Shown here one piece after another: positions 49,605 through 58,125 of a DNA stretch of 64,000 bases. The notes below the pieces were generated by a model. That model had not been told where the DNA came from. It did no database searches and saw only the letters and a list, made by a program, of their open reading frames with translations. This DNA comes from Streptomyces sp. NBC_01429 (GTDB lineage: Bacteria; Actinomycetota; Actinomycetes; Streptomycetales; Streptomycetaceae), in the NCBI RefSeq assembly GCF_036231945.1, contig NZ_CP109599.1, positions 2,326,501-2,390,500 of the forward strand. The letters are read 5' to 3'. Numbering within the stretch: position 1 is the stretch's first letter; each line of letters begins with the position of its first letter. The position numbers and the translations under genes are program-made.

Positions 49605-50588
49605 CTACGCCGCGATCAGGTGGGCCCGGTGGCGGTAGTCGGTGGGCGGAATGCCGTAGGCGGCGCGGAAGGCGCGGCTGAACGCGGCCGGGTGCGTGAA
49701 GCACCAACGGGCGGCGATGTCATGGACCGGCACGTTCCGCAGCGCCGGGTTGGCCAGGTCGTGGCGCGCGCGTTCCAGGCGCTGCTGCCGGATCGTGGCG
49801 GAGACGGTGACGCCTTCGTCCCGGAAGAGGCGGTGCAGATAGCTGAGGGAGATGTGGTGTGCGGCGGCGACGACGGGCGGGGTCAGCGCGGGGTCGTGCA
49901 GGTTCTGCCGGATGAACGCCCGGATGCCTTCGATCAGGGCCCGGTGGCGGGTCTCCGGGGGCAAGGCGTCCTCGGTGTCGAGTATCTCGGCGAACCAGGC
50001 CGCCAGCAGGTCGAGCAGGACGGCGCCCAAGCGCGGCGCGGCGGACGGCTGGAGAGTGTCGCACTCCCGGCTCAGCCCGGTGAGGAACCCCGTGAGCAGG
50101 GCGCCTGTTCCCTCTTGTCCCGGCAGGCGCCTTCCCAGCAGATGCCGGACCCTGTCGGGTGACGCGGGCAGCAGCACCTTGCGGAACTCCACACCCACCC
50201 CTGTGATCACGCGATGGTCCCCGGCGTCCGGCGGTACCACTTCGTAGGGCTGCGAGGTGTCGGAAATCCACAGGTCGCTCGGGCCATAGGTGTCGGTCCG
50301 TCCGACATGGTCGAGCCCCAGCCCGCCGCCGAGGACCAGCGAGATGTGGTACTCCTCCGGGTCGGACTGCCGAACCAGCCTCGCGCTCCGCAGGAACCGC
50401 GCCGGCAGGAACGACGTGGGCCACACCTTCACCGGCCCCAGCTCCATCAGCCGCTGCTCCGCCCAGAAATCGGCGGCGTGGTCACTGTTCAGGTCGCTGG
50501 GGGCGGTCGTCCGGTTGATCAGCTCCCGCCAGTAGTCGAAACGGTCCTCCACCGGCACATCCTCGCTCCGGAACACCGTCCCGATCAT
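49605..50588 (-). CDS. AraC-family transcriptional regulator
   Basis: A 327-residue regulator. The N-terminal region (RSEDVPVEDRFDYWRELINRT through SDPEEYHISLVLGGGLGLDH) matches the AraC-binding-like domain of the FeaR/NphR type. The C-terminal double helix-turn-helix is HISLSYLHRLFRDEGVTVSA and ARWCFTHPAAFSRAFRAAYG. The ATG at 50588 has GGGGAAG about 8 bp upstream. It is convergent with the diiron oxygenase gene, which it may control. The effector is unknown. Confidence 0.88.
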   Translation of the reverse strand: MIGTVFRSEDVPVEDRFDYWRELINRTTAPSDLNSDHAADFWAEQRLMELGPVKVWPTSFLPARFLRSARLVRQSDPEEYHISLVLGGGLGLDHVGRTDTYGPSDLWISDTSQPYEVVPPDAGDHRVITGVGVEFRKVLLPASPDRVRHLLGRRLPGQEGTGALLTGFLTGLSRECDTLQPSAAPRLGAVLLDLLAAWFAEILDTEDALPPETRHRALIEGIRAFIRQNLHDPALTPPVVAAAHHISLSYLHRLFRDEGVTVSATIRQQRLERARHDLANPALRNVPVHDIAARWCFTHPAAFSRAFRAAYGIPPTDYRHRAHLIAA

Positions 50589-50676
50589 CGCGCCCGCTTC
50601 CCCTCCTCCTGACCTGGCCCGCCGTACTCTCCGGCTTCCCGCAGGCTCCAACCCACCAGCCGACACAGCCTAGCCG

Positions 50677-50702
50677 GGGGGCCGGACCCGGCTCCGGCCC
50701 CC
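50677..50702 (-). terminator. Hairpin terminator
   Basis: A perfect 9-bp stem, GGGGGCCGG (50677-50685) and CCGGCCCCC (50694-50702), with an 8-nt loop follows the stop of the minus-strand gene at 50726. A GTACGTACGTAC palindrome lies next to it (50706-50717). Confidence 0.7.
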
Positions 50703-50725
50703 TGTGTACGTACGTACGCACCCAC

Positions 50726-51049
50726 TCACGCCACCGAGGCGCCCACCTCCGGAGCGAGCCACACGAGACGGGGCGAGCACCCGTCCGCCCGCCCGAAGTA
50801 CCGCGCCACGTTCTCCGGCGCCGCAAGCCGCAACTGGCCACCGTCGCCGACGCGCGTCACATCAGCCCCACCGTCCTCGTGCGCCAGCCCCCAGGCGACG
50901 ACGGCGGCGTCCCTGCCGAACTCGCCCTCGCCGTCGCGGTACTCCACGACGACGGCGAAGAGCCGGGGCGCGGTGTCGCGCACGAGTTCGTACAACTCCC
51001 GCTCGAAATCGAACGAGTTCAGGGCGGAGTCCTGCGGCGATACGGTCAT
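50726..51049 (-). CDS. Hypothetical protein divergent from the XRE regulator
   Basis: A 107-residue acidic protein that I cannot name. It has NSFDFERELYELVRDTAPRLFAVVVEYRDGEGEFG, VVAWGLAHEDGGADVTRV and LRLAAPENVARYFGRADG, a small alpha/beta pattern without a signal peptide. The ATG at 51049 has AAGGGG about 7 bp upstream. Its place, divergent from an XRE/DUF397 pair, matches the third component often found in such WhiJ-like loci, where an accessory protein accompanies the two regulators. Confidence 0.65.
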   Translation of the reverse strand: MTVSPQDSALNSFDFERELYELVRDTAPRLFAVVVEYRDGEGEFGRDAAVVAWGLAHEDGGADVTRVGDGGQLRLAAPENVARYFGRADGCSPRLVWLAPEVGASVA

Positions 51050-51147
51050 CACGATCCCCTTCGGTAGACATGCCCGTCCGCCTGATGGAGACGCGGGAGG
51101 GCACGGCGGAGCGAAGACGCCTTGCGGCGGGGCCACTTGATGTGGCT

Positions 51148-51177
51148 TGGTTCACACCGTAACGATGCAACTATGAT
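51148..51177 (+). promoter_or_regulatory. Promoter of the XRE/DUF397 pair
   Basis: TTGGTT (51148-51153), an 18-bp spacer and TATGAT (51172-51177) form a good vegetative-type promoter, 49 bp before the XRE ATG at 51226. Confidence 0.6.
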
Positions 51178-51225
51178 TCATCTACCTGCCCGAGGCGAGA
51201 GCATCCAAATGAGTGAGGGAGAAAT

Positions 51226-52080
51226 ATGCGCCCCAAGCACCTTCCTGCGACCGTGCGACAGCGGCGCCTCGGCGCTGAACTGCGCAGACTCCGCCAGCAG
51301 GCCGAACTGACCACAGCCCAGGCGGGCGTGCTCGACGGTTCCTCGCAGCCGCGCATCAGCAGCATCGAGTCGGGCCGTTACGCGGTGGGCGCGGACCGCG
51401 TCCGATCCCTGGCCCGGAGCTACAGCTGCACGGATGAGGCGTACATCGAGGCACTCACGGAGATGACCGGAGGGCGGACGCGTGGCTGGTGGGACGAGTA
51501 CCGCACGCTGCTGCCGCCTGATGCCATCGACCTGGCCGAACTCGAACACCACACGGCGTCGATGCGGACCTCGTCGCTGGGCCATCTACCGGGGCTGCTC
51601 CAGACCAGAGCCCATGCTCACGCCGTCATGAGCGCTGCGGTGCCGGCGTTCGCGCCGCACGAGGTGGAGCACCGAGTCTCATTCCGGATCAAGCGGCAAG
51701 TGGCGGTATACGGAGTGAATCCGAAGCCACTGACCACGATCCTTCACGAAGCCGCTCTGCACATGGGATTCGGTGGCCCCGAGGTGGCCCGGGCACAGCT
51801 CAAGCACCTCCTCGAAGTCGGCGAATTGGAGCACGTCACGATCCTGGTCATCCCCTTCGGCGGGGGCGCCTTCCCCAGCGCCGGAACCGGCATCTACTAC
51901 ATGACCGGAGCCGTCCCGGCCCTGGACACGGTCCAGCTGGACACCGATCACGGTGCCGCGTTCCTTGATGCTCAGCCCCAGTTGGTGAAGTACCGGACCG
52001 TTCTGGACCGCATTGAGAGTTGTACCCTCGATCCAACAGACTCCAGGGATCTGATCCGCCGCGTCGCAGCAGCTTTGTAA
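51226..52080 (+). CDS. XRE-family regulator with DUF5753 domain
   Basis: A 284-residue WhiJ-like regulator. The helix-turn-helix is in residues about 8-65 (RRLGAELRRLRQQAELTTAQAGVLDGSSQPRISSIESGR). The DUF5753 region follows (IDLAELEHHTASMRTSSLGHLPGLLQTRAHA, VTILVIPFGGGAFPSAG, DTDHGAAFLDAQPQLVKYRTVLDRIE). The family pairs with small DUF397 proteins encoded immediately downstream, as here. The pair often controls development or antibiotic production in Streptomyces. Confidence 0.93.
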   Translation: MRPKHLPATVRQRRLGAELRRLRQQAELTTAQAGVLDGSSQPRISSIESGRYAVGADRVRSLARSYSCTDEAYIEALTEMTGGRTRGWWDEYRTLLPPDAIDLAELEHHTASMRTSSLGHLPGLLQTRAHAHAVMSAAVPAFAPHEVEHRVSFRIKRQVAVYGVNPKPLTTILHEAALHMGFGGPEVARAQLKHLLEVGELEHVTILVIPFGGGAFPSAGTGIYYMTGAVPALDTVQLDTDHGAAFLDAQPQLVKYRTVLDRIESCTLDPTDSRDLIRRVAAAL

Positions 52081-52094
52081 GGAAGGGAAGGCAC

Positions 52095-52292
52095 GTGTCC
52101 GCCCTCCATTGGCAGAAGTCCTCGTACAGCGCCGAGGCGAACGGCTGCGTTCACGTCGCCGCTGCCGACGACGGCACCGTCAAGCTCGTCGAAAGCGACG
52201 ATCCCAACGTCATCGTCACCACCACCCCCGCCAAACTCCACGCCTTCATCCAAGGCGTCAAAGCCGGAGAGTTCGACCACTTCGTCGCGTAA
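52095..52292 (+). CDS. DUF397 protein (BldB-like partner)
   Basis: A 65-residue DUF397 protein: LHWQKSSYSAEANGCVHVAAADDGTVKLVES, then VIVTTTPAKLHAFIQGVKAGEFDHFVA. The SSYS...CV and AF...GVKAGEFD motifs are typical. It is 14 bp downstream of the XRE gene and probably binds it. The GTG at 52095 has GGAAGGGAAGG upstream. A decayed second copy of its 3' part is found at 53671-53712. Confidence 0.92.
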   Translation: MSALHWQKSSYSAEANGCVHVAAADDGTVKLVESDDPNVIVTTTPAKLHAFIQGVKAGEFDHFVA

Positions 52293-52373
52293 GCGTGGCG
52301 GTGCGTGGACAGCGTCCGGGCGTCCACTCCGAATCACCGAGAGCGGGAGGGCACGGAACTCTGCCCGGTGAGT

Positions 52374-53648
52374 GGTGCGCACCTTTGCACGGGGTGGCCC
52401 GGGTCCGGCTCGGCGGCTGACGGCCGGATGTTGGTGGGGGTTCATGCCCCGCTGGTCACTGTTGCGTTGCATGCTGCGGGTTCGGACCGAGGGGTAAGCG
52501 TGGTGAACGGGGCCGTTGATGGCGGGTGGGGGCCGCCCCTCCTCGGTTTGAGTTTCGCGCCTCCGGGCCGGGTGTAAAGGGCGCTCCTGCGTCGCGTCGC
52601 TGCGCGATGACCTTCGGTCACCCTTGACACCCGGCCCTGCGGCGCAAGTGCAGGTACTTGGGAGGGGCGGCCCCGGGGGAAGGGTTCCCGGAGGGGCATA
52701 TCTGTGCGCGGGGGCCCGATCCCGGCCGCCGGGCCGGTTCGCCCTGCGGGGCAGCGCGGCAGTGGTGTGGGGCGGCCCGGCCCCGGCTCAGCGACTGACG
52801 GTCCGCCGTTGGCTGGGATTCATGCCCCGCTGGTCACTGTGGTGGGGTGGGGCGCCCGAAAGCTGGCAGAGATCTCACGCCCGGTCGGGGACCTCGGGCC
52901 GGAGACTCCTCCGAACGGCCTCGGGGAGCCCGGGGGCGTGGAGTGCGACGCTAGAGCCACTACAAGGCCGCCCAGGCGCTGCAACGTCACACTCCACGGA
53001 ATATCGGCACCCACCCTCACCAAGATGCCCCATATACCCTAGATTGGCAGGGCGTTGAGGGTCCCCTCCAACCCGTCATGTGCCCTCGGCTGCACAAACC
53101 GCGCTCCACGACACACCGACTCCCTTCAGGAGCCCACTCGGTGCCACACAGACCCCAGCTGCCCCACCCCTCCCACCACACAGCGACCAGCGGGGCATGC
53201 ATCCCAGCACACAGCGGACGGAGAGCCGCTAAGCCGGGGCCGGGCCACCCCACACCACTGCCGCGCAGCCCCGCAGGGCGAACCAGCCCGGCAGTCAGGG
53301 TCCGGCCCGCGCAGCGATCCTGCCTTCCCTGGGAACCCTTCCCCCCGGGCCGCCCCTCCCGAGTACCTGCACTTGCGCCGCAGGGCCGGGTGTCAAGGGT
53401 GACCGAAGGTCATCGCGCAGCGACGCGACGCAGGAGCGCCCTTTACACCCGGCCCGGAGGCGCGAAACTCAAACCGAGAGGGGCGGCCCCCACCCGCCAT
53501 CAACGCCCCCGTCCACCACGCTTACCCCTCGGTCCGAACCCGCAGCACACAACGCAACAGTGACCAGCGGGGCATGAACCCCCACCAACATCCGGCCGAC
53601 AGCCGCCGAGCCGGACCCGGGCCACCCCACACAAAGTGTGCGCACCAC
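52374..53648. repeat. Large inverted repeat, ~480-bp arms with ~305-bp centre
   Basis: The left arm (52374-52855) reappears as its reverse complement at 53162-53648, with long exact stretches such as the segment around GGGCGCTCCTGCGTCGCGTC (left about 52579; right complement about 53419-53440). Matching markers include GGTGGCCCGGGTCCGGCTCG, GGTTCATGCCCCGCTGGTCA and GGTTCGCCCTGCGGGGC. Within each arm a module of about 70 bp (GGCCCGG...CATGCCCCGCTGGTCACTG) occurs twice. No convincing gene lies in 52293-53720. The arm lengths are by eye. Confidence 0.85.
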
Positions 53649-53670
53649 CCACCCGGCCGCAGGCCCCATC

Positions 53671-53712
53671 GCCCCCACCCAACTCCACACCTTCGTCCTC
53701 AGCGTCAAAGCC
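53671..53712 (+). pseudogene. DUF397 3'-end remnant
   Basis: CACCCAACTCCACACCTTCG and the following GTCAAAGCC match, with scattered changes, the 3' part of the DUF397 gene (52229-52270). The frame gives PTQLHTFVLSVKA against PAKLHAFIQGVKA. The copy is in the same orientation, outside the right arm of the inverted repeat. No start or 5' part is present. Confidence 0.65.
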
Positions 53713-53720
53713 CAGCCCCG

Positions 53721-54935
53721 TCAAGGGAAGCGGACCGTAACCTTCAGGCCGCCCCGCCGGCCGGGTTCGGCCGTTGCCTGTGTGCCGTGGGCCTCGGCGA
53801 TGGAGCGGACAATGGCGAGGCCGAGGCCGTGGCCCGTGGTGGAGACGCGGTCCTGGGCCAGGCGGCGGAACGGTTCGAACAGGTCCGGTACCCGGTCGGC
53901 GGGTACCGGGGGCCCGGTGTTGGTGACGGTCAGCGTGTGGCCTTCGAGCCGTACCCGGACCTGACCGCCGGGGTGGTTGTACTGGATGGCGTTGCGGACG
54001 AGGTTGGTCAGCAGGTGGCGCAGCAGTACGGGATCGCCGAGGACCTTCAGCGGCCGGTCGGCCGTCACCGTCACGTCGACGTCCACCTCCCCCTCCTCGG
54101 CCCGAGGAGCCAGCTCGGCCGCCACGAGCCGGGCAACGGCCGGCAGGTCCACGGTATCCGTCTCCTCCAGCCCTCGGTCGCTGCGTGCCAGCACCAGCAG
54201 CGCGCTGATCAGCTGCTCGGCCTCGCGGTTGGCGGCGAGCAGGTCCTCGCGCACCTCGGCGAGGCCGTCCGGGAGAGGGTCGGCGAGGCCGACCTCCAGG
54301 CTGGTGCGCTGGACCGCGAGGGGGGTCCTCAGCTCGTGGGAGGCGTTGGAGACGAAGCGCCGCTGGCTCTCGAACGACTTCTCCAGCCGGTCGAGCATGG
54401 TGTCGAAGGTGTCGGCGAGGCGGTGGAGTTCGCCGTCAGGGCCGGTGAGCGCCAGCCGCTGGTGCAGGTTGTGTTCGCTGATCCGGCGGGTGGTGTCCGT
54501 CATCGCGGCGACCGGCCCGAGTGCTCGCCCGGCCAGCCACCAGCCGAGGAGTCCGGCCAGCAGCGCCATGCCGATCAGTCCGACGGCCGACCAGAGGACC
54601 ATCTGCCGCAGAGCGGTGTCCTGCACGGCCTGGACGCTCTGGTCGATCTGCCGGATCATGGCGACGTCGTCGTCGCCTCTGACCTGCGGCGGAAGCGTTC
54701 CGTCGGGGACCGTGGGGCGCGTGCGCCCCCAGTGGGCCTCGCCGCCGCCCGACGTACCGGCGCCCGACGTGTCGCCACTCGACGCACCCGCGCTCGACGC
54801 AGCGCTGCCCCGAGTGATCTCGAATCCCTTGACCTGCTGGGCCGTTCCGTACCGCGCGAGCAGCACGACGAAGGCCAGCAGCGCCGCGCCGGACAGTGAG
54901 TGGCGCGCAGGTGGGGACGCGCACCCGGCATCCAC
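53721..54935 (-). CDS. Orphan sensor histidine kinase, possibly 5'-truncated
   Basis: A 404-residue kinase of the classic HAMP type. A short hydrophobic segment ([17 protein letters not shown]) near the start, an extracellular Ser/Gly-rich region, and a second membrane span ([24 protein letters not shown]) lead to HAMP, the H-box [19 protein letters not shown]-box [17 protein letters not shown] and G-box [13 protein letters not shown]. The usual N-terminus (basic start plus RARLTLLYG-like first helix) is missing and there is no adjacent response regulator, so the 5' end may be truncated. The start is uncertain. Confidence 0.8.
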   Translation of the reverse strand: MDAGCASPPARHSLSGAALLAFVVLLARYGTAQQVKGFEITRGSAASSAGASSGDTSGAGTSGGGEAHWGRTRPTVPDGTLPPQVRGDDDVAMIRQIDQSVQAVQDTALRQMVLWSAVGLIGMALLAGLLGWWLAGRALGPVAAMTDTTRRISEHNLHQRLALTGPDGELHRLADTFDTMLDRLEKSFESQRRFVSNASHELRTPLAVQRTSLEVGLADPLPDGLAEVREDLLAANREAEQLISALLVLARSDRGLEETDTVDLPAVARLVAAELAPRAEEGEVDVDVTVTADRPLKVLGDPVLLRHLLTNLVRNAIQYNHPGGQVRVRLEGHTLTVTNTGPPVPADRVPDLFEPFRRLAQDRVSTTGHGLGLAIVRSIAEAHGTQATAEPGRRGGLKVTVRFP

Positions 54936-54971
54936 GCGCCCCCCGCCCCGGACTGCGCGAGACTGGGACGC

Positions 54972-55250
54972 GTGAGAAGCGAAGAGACACCCTTTGTCGG
55001 CGGGCCGCTGGACGGGCGCGTGCTGCCCGTGCTGACCGGGCCCACCGGGCAGCCGCCGAAGTGGTACGAGGTGCCCGTGCCGGACGCGGACGGCGGGGCG
55101 CCGACCGTGTTCGCGTACCGGCGCGTGCCCGCCGGGTTCAGTAAGCGGCTCGGGATCCAGCGGGGCTGGAAGTACGAGTACGCGCCCGAGGGGCGCGTAC
55201 GGGAGCCGCTGAAGTGGCCGTGGTCGAAGCCGGGTCGCCCGGAGGAGTGA
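54972..55250 (+). CDS. Small conserved-type hypothetical protein
   Basis: A 92-residue protein: [62 protein letters not shown], ending in a Trp/Lys/Pro-rich tail. The [13 protein letters not shown] beginning is of a small widespread Streptomyces type without known function. The GTG at 54972 gives a compact N-terminus. It is divergent from the kinase at 54935, about 37 bp apart. The 55251-55361 gap holds only the next gene's leader. Confidence 0.65.
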   Translation: MRSEETPFVGGPLDGRVLPVLTGPTGQPPKWYEVPVPDADGGAPTVFAYRRVPAGFSKRLGIQRGWKYEYAPEGRVREPLKWPWSKPGRPEE

Positions 55251-55361
55251 CGCCGTTGCGCCAATCCGCCCATTAGTGCGTTATTCAGACGAGCTATCGT
55301 CCTCCGTCGCCGCATCATCCCGTAGGGCTGGATCCGCCAGTCCGCAACCGGAGGTGATGGC

Positions 55362-56687
55362 ATGTCAGGCAGAGTGCTGCGGGCCGCCTGTGCCAGGGCG
55401 GCGGTGCTGACCGCCGCAGTCGTCCTCGCCGGGGTGCCGCTCGCTCCGTACGCCACCGCGGAGCCCACCCCGCCCGAGGCCGCGACCGCAACCGCGTCCG
55501 AGCCGGATCCCGAGCCCGAGCCGGATCCCGACCTCGACCCCGACCCCGCTCTCGCGTCCGCGCCCGAGCCGGGGGGCGCGCCCGAGACCACGGCCACCAC
55601 CAGCGTCTCCGGCCTGCTGTCCCGCCTCCAGCTCCTCTACCAGGAGACCGAGGAGGCCACCGAGACGTACAACGCCACCGCCGTCGCCCTCGCCCGGCAG
55701 CGCGCCGAGACCAAGAAGCTGACCGCCGACCTCGAACGGGCGCGCAAAGCGCTCACCCTCAGCCGGAGCGACGCCGGGGAGCTGGCGCGCGCGCAGTACC
55801 GGGGGCAGTCGCAACTCTCCGACTATCTGCGGCTGCTGCTCGCCCACGACCCGCTGAGCGCCATGGACGAGAGCTATCTGATGGAGCGCGCGGCGCGCGA
55901 GCGGGCGGCCTCGCTGACCCGGCTGACGGGCGGCGAGAAGCGCGCCGCCGCCCTGACGGAGGCGGCCCGCACGGCGCTCGACCAGCAGCAGGCCCTCGCC
56001 ACGAAGCAGAAGAAGCAGCGCGACATGGTCACCTCCCGGCTCCGGGAGGTCGAGAAGCTGCTCGCCTCCCTCAGCGGTGCGCAGATCGCGGCGGTGACCG
56101 CGCTGGAGCGGGACGGTACGGACAGGGCCCAGCGCGAACTGATCGACTCCGGAGCCCTCGGCGCACCCGGTACGCCGGGCGCACCCGGTGCGTCAGGCGC
56201 GCCCGGCGCGCCCGCGACCGGCGCGCGGAGCGCCGCCCCCTCGGCCGCCGGCTCCGCCGCCCTCGAATACGCCGTCGCGCAGATCGGCAAGCCGTACGAG
56301 TGGGGCGCCGAGGGCCCCGACTCGTTCGACTGCTCCGGGCTCACCTCGCGTGCGTGGGCGCGCGCCGGCCACACCATTCCCCGTACCAGCCAGGAGCAGT
56401 GGAACGAACTCCCCCGCGTCTCGCTGCGCGAGCTGCGCCCCGGCGATCTGGTCGTCTACTTCCCGAAGGCCACGCACGTCGCGATCTACCTCGGTGACGG
56501 CCTGGTGATCCAGGCGCCCCGGCCCGGCAGCCACGTCAAGGTCTCCCCCATCGCGGCCAACCCCCTGCTGGGCGCCGTACGGCCGGACCCGGCGGCCGCC
56601 GCCCTGGACCCGGCCGCGTACGAGCCGCCCGAGCTGCCCCGGGGCGCCACGGACGGCTCGGACACCGGCAACAACGAGGAAGGCTGA
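55362..56687 (+). CDS. Secreted NlpC/P60 peptidoglycan hydrolase
   Basis: A 441-residue exported cell-wall hydrolase. The signal peptide (RAACARAAVLTAAVVLAGVPLAPYATA) is followed by a Glu/Pro/Asp-rich linker, a long coiled coil (about residues 80-250, ETEEATETYNATAVALARQRAETKKLTADLERARKAL style), an Ala/Gly/Pro repeat (GAPGTPGAPGASGAPGAP) and the NlpC/P60 domain (about 295-420). The catalytic Cys is in DSFDCSGLTSRAW and the His in ATHVAIYLGDG. It probably cleaves D-Glu-mesoDAP peptides during remodelling. The ATG at 55362 has GGAGGTG upstream. Confidence 0.93.
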   Translation: MSGRVLRAACARAAVLTAAVVLAGVPLAPYATAEPTPPEAATATASEPDPEPEPDPDLDPDPALASAPEPGGAPETTATTSVSGLLSRLQLLYQETEEATETYNATAVALARQRAETKKLTADLERARKALTLSRSDAGELARAQYRGQSQLSDYLRLLLAHDPLSAMDESYLMERAARERAASLTRLTGGEKRAAALTEAARTALDQQQALATKQKKQRDMVTSRLREVEKLLASLSGAQIAAVTALERDGTDRAQRELIDSGALGAPGTPGAPGASGAPGAPATGARSAAPSAAGSAALEYAVAQIGKPYEWGAEGPDSFDCSGLTSRAWARAGHTIPRTSQEQWNELPRVSLRELRPGDLVVYFPKATHVAIYLGDGLVIQAPRPGSHVKVSPIAANPLLGAVRPDPAAAALDPAAYEPPELPRGATDGSDTGNNEEG

Positions 56688-56740
56688 CGCCGAGGAACGT
56701 GGACCCCGAAGAACAGTGACGGCGGCGCGCACCCACCCGG

Positions 56741-57982
56741 TCAGGCCGTGGCCGCCACCTCCGCCAAGTAGGCCGCCGCCCGCTCCGGTTCGAAGAAGTA
56801 GTTCTCGAAGTCGCCCGGATTGTCGAAGCCGTTGGCGATCCGGTCGGCGACCGGCTGGAGCCGCCCGGCCGCGCCGAGCAGGTCCAGGACATGCCGGGGC
56901 GGCGTGGCGGCGAGCATCGCGTTCGTCCACTTGGTGGCGTGCTGCGCCGTGTGCCAGTAGCGGTCGAACGCCGAGCGCATCCACGCCTCGTCGAAGGGCC
57001 GGTCGCCCCGGTCGAGGATGGCGGCGAGGTACGCGGCGGCGCACTTGGCGGCCGAGTTGGAGCCCTGGCCGGTGACCGGGTCGTTGGCCACGACGACATC
57101 CGCGACGCCGAGGACCAGCCCGCCGCCCGGGAGCCGCCCCACCGGCTTGCGTACGGTCGGCGTGTACCGCCCGGACAGGGTCGCGCCCGCGTCCGTCAGC
57201 TCGACCTTCGTGGCGCGCGCGTATTCCCAGGGCGTGAAGCGCTCCATCAGTTCCAGCGTGAGCGACAGATGCTCGGCGGGGTCCCTGACGCCCCGGAAGA
57301 CATCGAGCGGACCGCCGGGTACGCCCTCCCAGAAGAGGATGTCCGCGCGGCCGGAGGTGGTGAGGGCCGGCATCACGAACATCTCGCCGACGCCCGGCAC
57401 CAGATTGCACCGTATGGCGTCGAGGTGCGGGTGCTCGGGGCGCGGGGCCATGCCGTGCACGTACGCGACGGCGAGGGACCGCTGCGGGGCGGCGTACGGC
57501 GAGCGGGCGGGGTCGCGGGCGAACATCTCGACCAGTTCGCCCTTGCCCGCCGAGACCAGCACCAGGTCGTACGTACGGGAGAAGTAGTCCAGGTCGGAGA
57601 CGGCGGCGCCGTGGATCACCAGTCGGCCGCCGCGCTGCGCGAACGTGTCCATCCAGCCGGCCATCTTGACGCGCTGGTCGACGGACTGGGCGTAGCCGTC
57701 CAGCCTGCCCACCCAGTCGACGGCGCGCGTCGAGTCGGGCGCGGCCACGGAGATGCCCACGCCTTCTATGCGCGGCGCCTGGGACTCCCAGAAGCCCAGC
57801 TTGAGGTCGCGTTCGTGCTGGAGCGCGGTGCGGAACATGCACTGTGTGGACATCACCCGCCCGGACCGGATCTCGTCCGCCGTGCGGTTGGCCATCAGCG
57901 TGACCCCGTACCCGTGCGACTGGAGTCCCAGGGCGAGCTGAAGCCCGGACTGGCCTGCTCCGACGATGAGTATCTTCCGCAT
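56741..57982 (-). CDS. Styrene-monooxygenase-like FAD oxygenase
   Basis: A 413-residue two-component flavin monooxygenase of the StyA/indole-monooxygenase type. The dinucleotide motif is KILIVGAGQSGLQLALGL; RTADEIRSGRVMSTQCMF, YDLVLVSAGKGELVEMF and GQGSNSAAKCAAAYLAAIL fit the family. It needs reduced FAD from a separate reductase, none of which is adjacent. It lies 144 bp downstream of the Cvn GTPase gene and reads the same way, but a strong hairpin lies between them. Membership in the Cvn operon is possible, as P450 and other enzymes commonly follow such operons. Confidence 0.87.
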   Translation of the reverse strand: MRKILIVGAGQSGLQLALGLQSHGYGVTLMANRTADEIRSGRVMSTQCMFRTALQHERDLKLGFWESQAPRIEGVGISVAAPDSTRAVDWVGRLDGYAQSVDQRVKMAGWMDTFAQRGGRLVIHGAAVSDLDYFSRTYDLVLVSAGKGELVEMFARDPARSPYAAPQRSLAVAYVHGMAPRPEHPHLDAIRCNLVPGVGEMFVMPALTTSGRADILFWEGVPGGPLDVFRGVRDPAEHLSLTLELMERFTPWEYARATKVELTDAGATLSGRYTPTVRKPVGRLPGGGLVLGVADVVVANDPVTGQGSNSAAKCAAAYLAAILDRGDRPFDEAWMRSAFDRYWHTAQHATKWTNAMLAATPPRHVLDLLGAAGRLQPVADRIANGFDNPGDFENYFFEPERAAAYLAEVAATA

Positions 57983-58050
57983 GGGCGGGGCTCTCCGTTT
58001 GCGTACGTGGTACGGCCCGGGGCCGGCTTGCCCCGGGCCTGCCCGCTCGC

Positions 58051-58084
58051 GGGCCTGTCCGGCGGATCAGGGTCGGACAGGCCC
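58051..58084 (-). terminator. Hairpin between the Cvn operon and the monooxygenase gene
   Basis: The perfect 10-bp arms GGGCCTGTCC (58051-58060) and GGACAGGCCC (58075-58084) form a stem with a 14-nt loop, 41 bp after the GTPase stop on the minus strand. It may end or attenuate the Cvn transcript. Confidence 0.7.
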
Positions 58085-58125
58085 TACCAGGGGGTCGGGC
58101 CCCACCCGTGACCTGAGGTCAGGCC

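Noticed and set aside
52305..53650. Several short open frames inside the inverted repeat
   Set aside because: They occur in mirrored pairs in both arms, have no ribosome sites that fit, and no domain character.
55251..55361. c-di-AMP (ydaO-type) riboswitch before the NlpC/P60 gene
   Set aside because: The 111-bp leader is too short and lacks the conserved blocks seen in such riboswitches.
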